A stretch of 64,000 bases of DNA from Chrysomallon squamiferum. Taxonomy: Eukaryota; Mollusca; Gastropoda; Neomphalida; Peltospiridae. Within the stretch, counting starts at the first letter, position 1. The number at the start of each line of letters is the position of its first letter. The notes under the pieces were generated by a model, which had not been told where the DNA came from, did no database searches, and was given only the letters and a program-made list of their open reading frames with translations. This document shows, piece after piece, positions 12,994-26,700 of the stretch. The position numbers were made by a program, and so were the translations under genes. The stretch lies in contig CM022671.1 in assembly GCA_012295275.1 (NCBI GenBank), positions 11,961,678 to 12,025,677 on the forward strand. The letters run 5' to 3'.

Positions 12994-15900
12994 CTCGTGT
13001 TATCAGCTACAGACTTACACCGTGAAACAGCTGTCTTTAATTTGCTTTTATCTTATTATTTTTATCCCTGAAATAATAAAGATATAATTTAAAAAAGAAA
13101 AACAAGAAGTAAATTTTGTTAAATATTAATTTTTTGTTGGTTTTTTTTCATTTTTTCTTTTTTTGTTTATTATTACTAATAATTGTTATATTATGTATAA
13201 AATGTAATTTTTAAATTATAATATTTTTCAGTTCATCTGCATGGAACCATATATATTTTTTGTACATGTATAATTAGGGGAGAAAAAAAGAAAAGACTGT
13301 GTATACATGTAATATTAGAAGAAACTCAAAAGAACGCACGCACGCGTACTCATACATATAAACACAAACCCGCACACAAATTACTTTTAATATTTGATAA
13401 TATATATGTATTTTAGTGGTTTCTTATTATTTTGTATTTTATTATGTATAAACTGTATAATAATGTAATATTAGTTATTTAAAATGTGTCGTCAAATAAT
13501 TCAGTTTCGTTTTCTTTTTCTCACACATCGCTTTTCCTACGTTGTTTTTTTTCATTATAAACGTAGGCCAAATATTCTAATACATTTAAACAAATTTAGC
13601 TTTCTTGTCACTTCAGCATATTTCTGGATAAACTCGACCAAGAGTCACTGTTATTATTACAAGCCAGGAATGCAAATATTTTTACAGTTTTTGGTTTATT
13701 GTTTAAACAGTAATTTGTGCATGTTAAAAACGAAAACATGTATGCCTGTTTATTGTTCTCATTTTTTTTTTTTTTCTTTGATGGATAATTATACTCTACC
13801 TTTGTTTCCAATAAAGTAACTCCAGGTTTAAACAGAAACACGAGTTCTTCATATTTCTACCATAATTGTTGAACACCTCATTAAGCAGAACTAAACGCCT
13901 GCACTAAAACGCGTTTTGATAACCAAAGATAATTAATCGTAGAAATATAATCTTGTTTTGAATCTTAATGTCATCGGATTCATTTACAGATTATTATCTA
14001 AACTAACAGACTGTCGAAGCGCTTTTTAGTTAATAAAGAGGACTTTCTATTTTTTCTGTTTCTTTTTTTCTTTTTTTTTTTTTACGAAACTTCTTTTTAT
14101 TAGTAATTTAATAAAATAAAAATAATAAAAATAATAATAATAATAAAAGTAAAAAAAAAAAAATAATAATAATAATAGAAACAACAACAACAACAAGGGT
14201 AATAAAAACAATTATTATACGGTATGTTCCCAAAACTGGCAGTCTCAAGATTAGGTAAGCGGTGAGATGTTGTAATCCGCTTCCAAAAATGGTAAAACTG
14301 GCGTGAGCAATTAAGGCCAATTTAGACGCATGGGGATAACGAGATGTGTGAAGAACAGAAGGGGCGATTAACGAGATTAACCGTAATGAGCAGAGAAGAG
14401 CAGAGGTGTAGAGATTGCAATAGAGATTGCAAGAAAAATTAATGTTTGGAGACATGAAATTAATTTTATATCTCAGTAACATTTGGAGACAGGAAATACT
14501 ACCAGAAGACAAGCACAAGTTCTTCCAGCTGGGACTGCAGTACGTCACGTGTACCCGGGACACGGCTTCCTACTTGTCAGCTTGCGATAATCTGGGACAT
14601 TTCGTGTGTAAAGTGTGACTGAATGTGCTTTCAAATTGTGGACAAAATACTGTTTAACAAAAGTACATCGATTAAGGTGACGGAACACAAATTAGTAAGG
14701 GTGAGCAATAAACTGCCAGAAATGGAACAACTGGCGTGTCCAGTTAAAATGTGTTATAATCTCACTGTCAGATTCGGGAATGCCAGAATCGGGAATATTA
14801 GAATCCTTGATTAATTACTGAGGCTTTCCCATCCAAAGTTTTAATTACTTTGAAAACTGGCCGAGTGTGTTATAGAGTGTTAACATGACTGACACTAGTT
14901 AGTTGTATGTAAGTTAATTCCATTTCAGATATAAGAAGACAATAAAACAGGGTAGATATTTTAAGTCTGATTTAGTAACTCTATATGTGCGCGCAAGAAA
15001 CCCATTCATGCAAGCAAAAAAAAAAAAAAAAAAGACAAAGAAGAACGACAAAAAGAAAAAAAAAATCATATATTTTGCAAGATATTTCTTTATTTCTTTT
15101 AATATATTTTTATTGAAATTTATCTTTTTGGAATAGACTTTATATCAAATTGAACAGCATAAAATGATAAATGATGAAAAGAAATCGAAGATAAAATGTA
15201 TAAAATAAATAATATTAAGAAAAAGATAGGAATGATAATGCAGAAAAATTAACAATAACAATACATTTTTAAAAATATTATAATAAAAAATACACGATAA
15301 AATTTTAAAATGGAAATAAATTTCGAGTGAAACACAAAAACGAACAACAACTTGTTAATTGCTTCCACAATTTTTATTATTTTTATTTTTTTCATAAAAT
15401 AATATATAATCATTGAAAAAGAGACATTTCAAGTATATTTATATTTAAATTTGAATTACACCTGTAAAAAGACTGGAATGGACAAAGTGAAATTTATTTT
15501 TAAAGACACTTATTATTCTCACTGAAAATAAACAAATTTCAAGAATATTCTTAAATATATTAAAATATGCCGTAGTAAAATATTTCAGATGTTCATCCTA
15601 AATAAAAAAATATAAAGAAATATAAATGCTTACAAAATATTTAGGTGCTGTGTGTGTATTTATCTTTCACCATTGCAAATTACTTCTTTAATATTTTACG
15701 CCAATCGTTGCCAATTACAAAGTAAAACAAGAATGATAAAAATAAACTTTGCAAATATAGCTTGCTGTTTGACCTATTTTTATCTTTCTTTTCTTTTTCT
15801 TATTTTTACTATATTTATAATATATGAAATGTCAGCAGAAAAATCGGATTTAAAAGTAAGCTTATATGAATCTTTTCTGATTTAATTTTTATAATCATTA

Positions 15901-17745
15901 TTTTTATTCCATACTTTATTATTAGCAAACATTAGTTTTAATATACAAATAAAAAATAAGATGGACATGCACAAACATCAGAATCAAATAAGATGATAAG
16001 TTTAGTATATTATATACGAAATATATTCCATGGCCGTAACTACATTGAGGCAAATGCCTCATACCGAAATTGACGATTTTTATTTATTTTTTAATTTTTT
16101 GTTTCATAGATTTTATTTAATAAATATTAAATATAAATATCTATTCCGATAGAAACGATATCTACTGAATGAATTCATTTGTGTCTACGTTTACCTTTTG
16201 AAGTCTACCGACATCGTTGCGATGGAAGACATAACCGACTTCATTTCAAAAAGAGTTTGGTTACATGTATTCAGGCAATTTGTAAACGTTATTTATTTAA
16301 TAGACGAAAGTTCACTGCTGTACTTTAAAGACATATATAAAAATAAATTAAAATTCTTTATAGACCGGTAATAACTGGAAGAAAATGATGAACACATTAC
16401 AGTGAAAACACGTAACTTGTACAGTCAAGTGAAGATACATGAGAACTGAATTAGATTTGAACATTCCATCATTTCAAAGTGTTACATGAATACAACATTT
16501 ATCTATTTGTTGTAAAAGTATGTGTGTGCGTTTATGTGTAAGTCTTTATATGAAATCATAGCATATAATAATACAATAATATGTCAATAGATAAATAGAT
16601 AGATGGATGGACAGTGTCAGAGGGTTTCTCTATGCAGTATAATATATAGAGATAAAAAAGATTATATTAATATACAACAAGGTATTTCTGTAACAATAAA
16701 TATATTTTTTTCAAAACATCAACAAATATTTATTTTCAGTTATTTATAAAATCAACAAAAAAGACTTTCATAAATAATTATTAACAAAAATCTATTTTTC
16801 TTCATAAATATTTAACAAAAAGTTTTTATTTTTTCCACATAAATATTAACAAATGTTTTCACAGAGTAATGTTAAATCACAGCCATAATATTAATATTTT
16901 TCAATAAAATTAAATTGTTCATGTAGAAACATCAATTGTGTTTTTTCTTAGCTACTTTATGCATTGTAATATTGTAATTGTGATGTTTGTACTTCAGTAA
17001 GCTACAGTAACATATATAGTGTTGTTACATTTCAAAATGCTTGACATATGATAGTACAGTAGCAAAAAACAAATATGTTACTATCGAAATAAACACATTT
17101 ATTATCATAACAAAAAGTAAATTTGTTGTAATAAGTAAATTATGATGAGAAACAGGATGATATAATCGGAAAGTGTTTTTAAAAAGCCAAGTAAATGGTG
17201 ATTTGACTTTCCAACAGTTAAGATGTCTCCCAAAGAAATGTTTTTATATAAGCAATACTTTCAGGGATGTAGTTACAATTCAGGGTGTGAAATATAACAT
17301 AATAAAGACTGTAGATTTCAAATGTGGAAAACAAATATTTTATATGTGATAAATCAACCTGTGGCTCTTTGGTTCTCTAGGAATAAAAATCTAGTAAAAT
17401 TAACAATAGTGTAATTATTTTACAAACATACAAAAGAAAGGGGAATTTGAAAAAAAAAAAAGATTAAAATATAAGATGAACATGTCATATTAGTGTTGTT
17501 TTCAAGTTAGTTTCTTTTATCTTCAACTGCGATAAATAATTTTCATTTATACATTCCTGTCAACAAGATGACTTCTTTTTATTTTTAAATTTGTTATCTT
17601 TATTATCAGGGTTTTCTTAAATTCGTAATGATCCCATGTCAGTCGGTTCTAATTCTGTTTGTATTTGTTTTTAAATTGTTTTTTTTATATATCTTAAATT
17701 TTCATCTTCAGATGTGTTATTTCAGTTTCATTGTTTGTGAGGCTG
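12994..17745. other. Intergenic DNA with no recognised gene
   Basis: Nearly 5 kb of AT-rich DNA. A slightly less AT-rich patch at 14220-14820 has short open frames on the plus strand and internal echoes of AAACTGGCGTG at 14296 and again near 14730, suggesting old repeat material. It matches no family I know. Confidence 0.5.
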
Positions 17746-20700
17746 TCAGTCAGGTGAGTCGTAGGTTATTGTTTGCTGAAATAAAATAATAATACTATAT
17801 TCAGTACACATATCATTCTATAATACTTGATTTAGTAGTAGAAGTAAAAAAACAATAATACTGTTAATAGCACCAGTAGTAGTAATATTGGTATGTAACA
17901 ATAACAACAAAAGTATGGTAGTAGTGATAATAGTGTTAGGTATAATAATAACAACAATGACAGTAATAGTAATAGAAGCAATAGTATTAGAAATGACAGT
18001 AATACTTATAATAAGTGTAATAATAATAATAAAGTAATAGTTGCTGTAGTAATAGCATTGGTAATTATATTACAATTCTAATAATTGTAATAATTGCAAT
18101 AATAATAATAATATTAAAGTTTAAGTTTGCTCTGTTGTGTTTAAATTTAACTGTACTGCATATTAAAACTACATGATTAAAACAACAGCAGCAATAACAG
18201 CAACGTACTGGTAAGGGTCTTCCTTTGGTTTCAATAGGTAAGAAGAAGGCACAGGTGGCACACACTAAAGCCGTCAGACCATACAGCCAGGTGGCTGCAG
18301 TCAGTGAGCTGGAGAGAAGAACCTGAAAGAAGATTAACACATCTGTAACACTTCACACAGGTTGACAGGTTACTTTGTGTGTCAGTTTCTCTGTATTTCT
18401 CTATTACTGTCTGAACATTTGTGTATAACATAACCTTATATGCACACAAACATACATACACAAAGATAAAATACCCATATGTCAAGACACCTATAAACAC
18501 ACAGACACAGAAAACAATTATACACATAAAGTTTACCATAAAGAAGACAAAATAAAACAACACACACATACAGACACAGTAATATAATCTCATAAAATAT
18601 CCAAAGACTGTTATAAACATAGTCACACATGACCATGTGTTATACCCAAAACAATTATGCACATGTTTACCATAAAGAAAAATAAATAAATTCATTCATA
18701 CACGCAGAGACACATACAGATACATGCACTCACAGACACACAGACTTACTGACTGTAAAATACTAAGAGAAATAAAGTTACCTGAGCTACAAATGGTGTA
18801 ATCATTGCTCCAACTCGAGCCCAGGATGATGCCATTCCAATACCAACAGTTCTGACTGCAGTGGGGTATACCTGTAACGACAAATTATAGAGAATCTTTG
18901 TTCAGAGATATTTCATACACTTCTGTGTGATTGTTACATACAGTTCTGACTGCAGTGGGGTATACCTGTAACAACAAAGCATTGAGAATGTTTGTTCAGA
19001 GATATTTCATACACTTCCATGTGATTGTTACATACAGTTCTGACTGCAGTGGGGTATACCTGTAACAACAAAGCATTGAGAATCTTTGTTCAGAGATATT
19101 TCATACACTTCCGTGTGATTGTTACATACAGTTCTGACTGCAGTGGGGTATACCTGTAACAACAAAGCATTGAGAATCTTTGTTCAGAGATATTTCATAC
19201 ACTTCTGTGTGATTGTTACATACAGTTCTGACTGCAGTGGGGTATACCTGTAACAACAAAGCATTGAGAATGTTTGTTCAGAGATATTTCATACACTTCC
19301 GTGTGATTGTTACATACAGTTCTGACTGCAGTGGGGTATACCTGTAACAACAAAGCATTGAGAATCTTTGTTCAGAGATATTTCATACACTTCCGTGTGA
19401 TTGTTACATACAGTTCTGACTGCAGTGGGGTATACCTGTAACAACAAAGCATTGAGAATCTTTGTTCAGAGATATTTCATACACTTCCGTGTGATTGTTA
19501 CATACAGTTCTGACTGCAGTGGGGTATACCTGTAACAACAAAGCATTGAGAATCTTTGTTCAGAGATATTTCATACACTTCCGTGTGATTGTTACATACA
19601 GTTCTGACTGCAGTGGGGTATACCTGTAACAACAAAGCATTGAGAATCTTTGTTCAGAGATATTTCATACACTTCCGTGTGATTGTTACATACAGTTCTG
19701 ACTGCAGTGGGGTATACCTGTAACAACAAAGCATTGAGAATCTTTGTTCAGAGATATCATACACTTGTGTGTGTTTCTTACTACTAATGGTTTACACCAG
19801 TTAACAGCTAAAACCAAGCAAGCGTACAACATTTTATGATGATGTTATTTTATAAAGGAAAAATTTCCCAAGAGACTGAGTATATGGCTATTTATCTTTT
19901 TACATATAATTGTTTTTAATTTTTATTTTTAATATAAGTGTTTCATTTATAATTTTTTTTAATAAATAACCTTTCTGTGGCTGGAATACAAACATGCAAA
20001 CTGTTTTATTTACTGAAGTTACCAGTTTAATTGTGTAACAACAACATTAATTTTGAAAATTTCATTCTATGAATAATACTGAATGCTTGTTTAAAATTAC
20101 AATTACTAAATGTTAAATTTTAATTTAAAAATTCCTTAAAAAGATGATTTTTACAAAAATGATACATAACAAAATATGATTTTAAGATATGACTAAAACT
20201 AATAATAAATAAAGCCCAGGAGACTCACTTCTGATGAATAGATGTAAATCCAGTTAAATGTAGCTGCTGTGAATCCTCTCACAGCAAACATGAATGTTGT
20301 TAGCAGCCATCTTGGAACTGAAAGCTGTAACAAAATGAAGAAAATGCCTGTCGCAGAAAAATTAAAAACTCCCGTCATTCTCCTTCCCAGCAAATCTATC
20401 AGACAAATATTTATTGGAAGACCTGAAATAAAAAAAAAAAAATGACAACATACTTTAGAAAACAAGTTTAATATTCTCCATAAAAAGATGAATTATATTT
20501 TGAAGATACAATCAATGATATTATTGCATGACAGGCAAAAGGATGCAAAAATATCAGAAAACAGTTTTAAAACTGATTTTATTTTAATATTTTATTTTAT
20601 TTTATCATTGCTTTATTACAAAAAGAATCCAATTCATCAAGTATATTTTTGTATATGAACTATCCATACAAGATGTTTTAGATAAACTATTTCAACATTC

Positions 20701-23700
20701 TAGTGATTTAATCAGTGACATTCTGCAACAATGAGTGCATTATACTTCATCTTCAAAAACATGTTTTAAAAATTACTGAGTTTGTCACATCACAGACGTA
20801 TACTCATTGTACTGTTAGTTTACAGAGTATGAAATTTAACATTAAATTTAGAACTGAAAAGAAATCAGGTATGTTCTTTTGTTGTTGTACATATTTACTG
20901 TTCAACAGCAGGCTGAACACAACTGCACATCAGATTTTTTTCTCTCTCACTAACACTTGCTAACATTTTTGTTATCTCTATGAGATCTGCAAATGTCATT
21001 ATTTTTTCTTCTTATAACTTCCAGTTTTAAACATATTTCTCTTTCTGTCTCTCTTTATCCAATTCTTTTTCACAGGCTCACACAGACAGACGTATAGACA
21101 GATATACACATATACAAATAAAGAGTAATACTGACATATAAATTCTCCTACTGTTGACACAATCATGGTGGTGTAATCTTCTGATGTTAGATAATTACAT
21201 GAACACATCTGACTGTCTGTAATTAAAAACATTAAAAACAGGTGTTATGACATTATTAATACAGCTGTTATTAAACAGTATGACATTATTAAAACAGCTG
21301 TTATTAAACAGTATGACATTATTAATACAGCTGTTATTAAACAGTATGACATTATTAATACAGCTGTTATTAAACAGTATGACATTATTAATACAGCTGT
21401 TATTAAACAGTATGACATTATTAATACAGCTGTTATTAAACAGTATGACATTATTAATACAGCTGTTATTAAACAGTATGACATTATCAAAAACAGGTGT
21501 TATTAGACAGTATGACTTTGTTTAAACAGCTGTTATTGAACAGCATGACATTAAAAACAACTGTTATTAATGTGTATATGTGTGCAGAATATATAAACAC
21601 ACACAGTATAAATATGTTGATCTATTTATGTAATTTATTTTTGAATCTTTACATCCGTGGTAGAGTAAAACAACTGCTGCCACATTCTTTGAAGCCAGGA
21701 ATTTTTGCACCAACCCATGGACAGAAAAGTAGGCTGGATCAGAAAACATTAAATGAAGAAAACAGATGAGGGATCCAGCCAGTCAGTGTACAGACTAACT
21801 GAAAGTCAGATTTACTTACTTTTCTCATTCTCCACTCTGAGTATTTCTGCACTGGCCAGTACCATCCCATAGTAAGAAAATGCTGTACCAAACCACATAA
21901 ACCACAGCTGCAGAGTGCTGCGCAGGTATTCCCTGCTAAACACATCAGCCACTTTCCCTGTCACTGTCTACGAAAACAAATCATAAATACAAGCAAGTTA
22001 ATAATCTAACGATTTGGAGATTGTAAAAATTTATACTAATATACACACAGTCATTCACAGAATAATACATGCATTAATATACACACACATATAGTGCCTC
22101 AGGAATTTGAGTGAGAAAATATATACAAATTTATTTTTTTGAAATTTTAGAAAAGATTTACAAGATATTTAATGCATTTTGTGAATTTACAAACAATATT
22201 GAAAGTGCTGCCCATTAACAATGAGTTTTTTAAACAGATATATACTGCCCGACATACACATACATTTAAATATACAGACATACATACATATACACATAAT
22301 TACATGAACACAGCTGACTGTCTGTAATTAAAAACATTAAAAACAGCTGTTATTAAACAGTATGACATTATTAAATTAGCTATTATTAAACAGTATGATA
22401 TTATTAAATTAGCTATTATTAAACAGTATGACATTATTAAAAACACCCGTTATTAAACAGTATGACATTATTAAAAACACCTGTTATTAAACAGTATGAC
22501 ATTATTAAAGACACCTGTTATTAAACAGTAGGACATTTTTAAAAACAACTGTTATTAAACAGTAGGACATTATTAAAGACAACTGTTATTAAAGACTAAA
22601 AAAGAGATGCAATACACAAATATATTTCCAAAGACATAATGAATACACATATAAACACATACATCAACATATAATTACATGAAAGCAGAAAAATAGAGGA
22701 TTATTTCAATAATTAGTTGCTAAAACAAATGATAACTAACAAACAACCAAACTCAAGACTTTAAAACTGTTCTAACAAACTCAGTAACTCACATGAGAAA
22801 TAAAACCTGTTTTACACTCTGTTAAAAACACAAACCTGGAATTTGGCTTTTACAAGTTTTCCCTCAGGTAGCTGGGATCTGTTCACCTCGGCTGCTTTGG
22901 TGAGAGCAGCCACTGCTCTGTCGTGTTGTCCAGTAGCAACCAAGTACCTCGCTGACTCCGGGATAAACTAAACAGACAGACATATATATATGTGGGTATG
23001 TGTCTGTACATGTGTGTATGGTTGAGTGTATATATTTATGAATATATATATGTGTGTGTGTTTACATGCTTAAATGCATACATATAATAAACAACTACAA
23101 CAAAATTACATAAAATAAAATGATAACGTGATCAATGTATCAGGCTATTTTTCCTAATTATTTTGTTTTCTATATTTCAGAAAGTTAGCAAAAACAGACA
23201 TTTTTTGATGCACAACCTTTTCTTTAAGAAATAAATGATTTGATAACCAGATATAAAAAGAATATTTATCATTATTAATCAAAGTGCAGAATGATATTGA
23301 CAAGGTTGTTATTTGACTTAAAGAATAACTACACATATAAACAATAACATGCTGGTAATAGTTCTTGTTCATGCATGGCAGGTTGGAATGGTACCAGGAT
23401 TAGCACATTTACACTGATTTGTCTGACACCTCTAACTTCCAGCACAGTTACATCTTGTTAAACCTTGTCCACTGCATCATAACTCCAGTTGCACAGCTTG
23501 ACACAAGGAAATCTGCTTATCTGTACAAACCTCATCAGGTGTGAATACAAGGTCACAACACACAACTTGAACTGGTTTCTAGAGTACTTTCGCTCCAATA
23601 TTCCTCCTGTTTCAGCAGTCGTGTACAACTATAATGATGTTTCTAGGATCTGCAGACAGGAGGTTGTCTTCAGTTTGCAACTTTGCAGTGACATCTTGGG

Positions 23701-26700
23701 GTAGGTTGGATGATGTTAATTCTACCTTTGCATCAGCAACAAACACAGCTGCAAAGGGAGAATGGCTCAAGCTCTTTTGAAATTGCACAAACTTCAGTTC
23801 TACAGTCAAGTCCCGTGTCATTGTCACTGATCTGTTTCTTATTAGAGATGGACAATGGTTTATTTACCATATGTTCTCCATGGCCTCTTGAATATATCAG
23901 AAGATGTTTTTAAAAAACACAAAAGTCACCAATCTGAGAAATGGTTGGTTTATGCAAGGTAGAATTTGTGCAGTCAATCATGGAAAACAACAAGTTAACG
24001 AAGAAACCAGATATTGGAGATGCACCAAAACGTGATGGGTTATGCAGATTAACTATATCACTCTCAATGAAATAATTTGTTTACACTGATCTAAAAACTT
24101 GTCAATATCATGCATATTATTGTTTATTGTTATTTTTTAAGTCAAATAACAACATTGTCAATATCATTCTGCACCTTTCAGGTAATCTGTATAAATTAGA
24201 GAAGTAGATTTTACATTTTACTAGAACACACACACAATAATTATCAATATTAATTTGCTATATATATATATAAAACAAATAATGAAATATAGCTGAAGTG
24301 AAATGTATAATACATACAGTATATAAATAAGATGCAGTCATGTATTACTCAGAAAGCCTATCCAGCCTACATAAAAAATGTATTCAGTGCAGGTTGGTTA
24401 CATACATAGTGATATTTTATAAAAGTGTATTAAAAATGATACAAAGTGTGGACAAACCCCAAGAAATGAAACAACCAGCATGATAGGAATGCCAGAAAAT
24501 ACAAGCAACCATCGCCAGCCAAGTTTTGGAATAACTATGGATGCTAGAAGAATCTCAAACATGCAACCACCAGCCCAGAAAATCTGAAATATCAAAATTA
24601 TATAATTATGTGCAAGTGTCAGAATAAAATAAAACAATATAAGCATATATATATATGTACATACTTAGTAAAATAAAAATACCAAACAAATTATTTATAT
24701 TATGAAGTAATATCTTATATTTTCTACAGAGAGCCTGAGATAGTTGTTTGTGTGTATGTATGATTGTTAGTCTGTGTATGTGTGTGAGAGAGTAGATGTA
24801 ACATTTATTGTTTAATGCTTTGCAGTTTAATCATGTGTACAATTAGAAGAAAAATAAACATAAACCTGTGAGACTATGAGAACCTTTGCTCTGTGTTTGG
24901 ACGGCAAATATTCTGCCAGAAGAGTAAAACTGAAAACAAAAATATTGTAAATAATGTTTTAATATAATGATGTGACTCCAAAGTTATCTGAATAACATTG
25001 TATCTCCTAACAACAAAAATATCTTATACAGATATATCTCGTGAGATTTAATTATAAAACAGAAACCTATAAAACTCACCCCTGAGGAGTCCCGCCCATG
25101 CCTGCCCCAACAAGACCCCGCAACAAGAGAATCCAGAGATAGTTTGGAGATGCTGCTGTTAGTAATCCAAAATAGCCAATCCACAGTGAAACATTGTAGA
25201 GTGTCTGAAATAGAGAAATACACAGTGAAACATTGTAGTGTCTGAAATAGAGAAATACACAGTGAAACATTGTAGTGTCTGAAATAGAGAAATACACAGT
25301 GAAACATTGTAGAGTGTCTGAGATAGAGAAATACACAGTGAAACATTGTAGAGTGTCTGAAACAGAGAAAAACATAGTGAAAGATTATTATGACTGAAAT
25401 AATGAAATAAACAGTGAAACATTGCAGTGTCTGAAATAGAGGAATATACAGTGAAACATTACAGTGACTGAAATTAAGAAATGCACAGTGAAACATTGTA
25501 GAGTGTCTGAGATAGAGAAATACACAGTGAAACATTGTAGTGTCTGAAATAGAGAAATACACAGTGAAACATTGTAGAGTGTCTGAAATGGAAAATAGAC
25601 AGTGAAACATTGTAGAGTGTCTGAGATAGAGAAATACACAGTGAAACATTGTAGAGTGTCTGAAATAGAGAAATACACAGTGAAACATTGTAGAGTGTCT
25701 GAGATAGAGAAATACACAGTGAAACATTGTAGAGTGTCTGAAACAGAGAAAAACATAGTGAAAGATTATTATGACTGAAATAATGAAATAAACAGTGAAA
25801 CATTGCAGTGTCTGAAATAGAGGAATATACAGTGAAACATTACAGTGACTGAAATTAAGAAATGCACAGTGTAACATTATATAATGTCTGAAATAGAGAA
25901 ATACACAGTGAAACATTACTGTGATTCAAAGAGAGAAATACACAGTGAAACACTGTAGTGTCTGAAATAAAGAAATACACAGTAAACAATTACTGAGACT
26001 GAAATAGAGAAATGGATAGTGAAACATTACTGTGAATGAAAAGAGAAATACTCAGTGAAACATTACTGTGATTCAAAAAGTGAAATATATGGTGAAAAAT
26101 AAAATATATTAATAGTAGACATTTTATATAATTTTAAAAATTGACAATACAATTATAAAACATCCATACACCATATAAAAATTCTTCAGTTCAGAAATTA
26201 AAATAAAATAAAATAATTATTATTATACATGATCATCTTACTCTTTCCACTGTTTGAAATGTGTTCTGAAGGTTACATGACCCAAGATGGCTGGTTACTT
26301 TGCACAATTCAGTGTTAGATGATTACTTAGAGAAAAAAGAGGATTAGTAGTAATAGTTGTTGCTCTGGGATCCAGTTCTGATATGTGATCCCAGAACCAG
26401 CCAGATGTAAATTCTACTGGCTCACCATTAAGTGTATTGCCAGATTCATCAAAGCTTAAACTGCTTTCTAATTAACTGTTCATTTGACTTTTTTTTTCAT
26501 TCATCAACATATTCACTCAACATGCCTGCAGCAGTAACAGCTCAGTAAATGTATTAATATTAATAATAATGATAATAAAATACAGGTATCAACATATTGC
26601 TCATATTTATAACTATAAATATTAATATAGTTTGCAGCATTAGTTTTTCATCTGTCTTGATATATTAAGTACATGAGGCGTATGTGCTTAAACATTTTAT

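Noticed and set aside
14427-14814. Two adjacent 63-codon frames on the plus strand
   Set aside because: Read like protein at a glance but match no family I know, lack splice support, and contain internal repeat echoes.
21245-21525. Matching open frames on both strands at the 33-bp array
   Set aside because: An 11-codon repeat free of stops on both strands; no start context or protein similarity.
24984-25916. 310-codon minus-strand frame with [12 protein letters not shown]-type repeats
   Set aside because: Translation of the 39-bp minisatellite, which is 13 codons long and lacks stops. Only its downstream end overlaps true SVOP exon 4.
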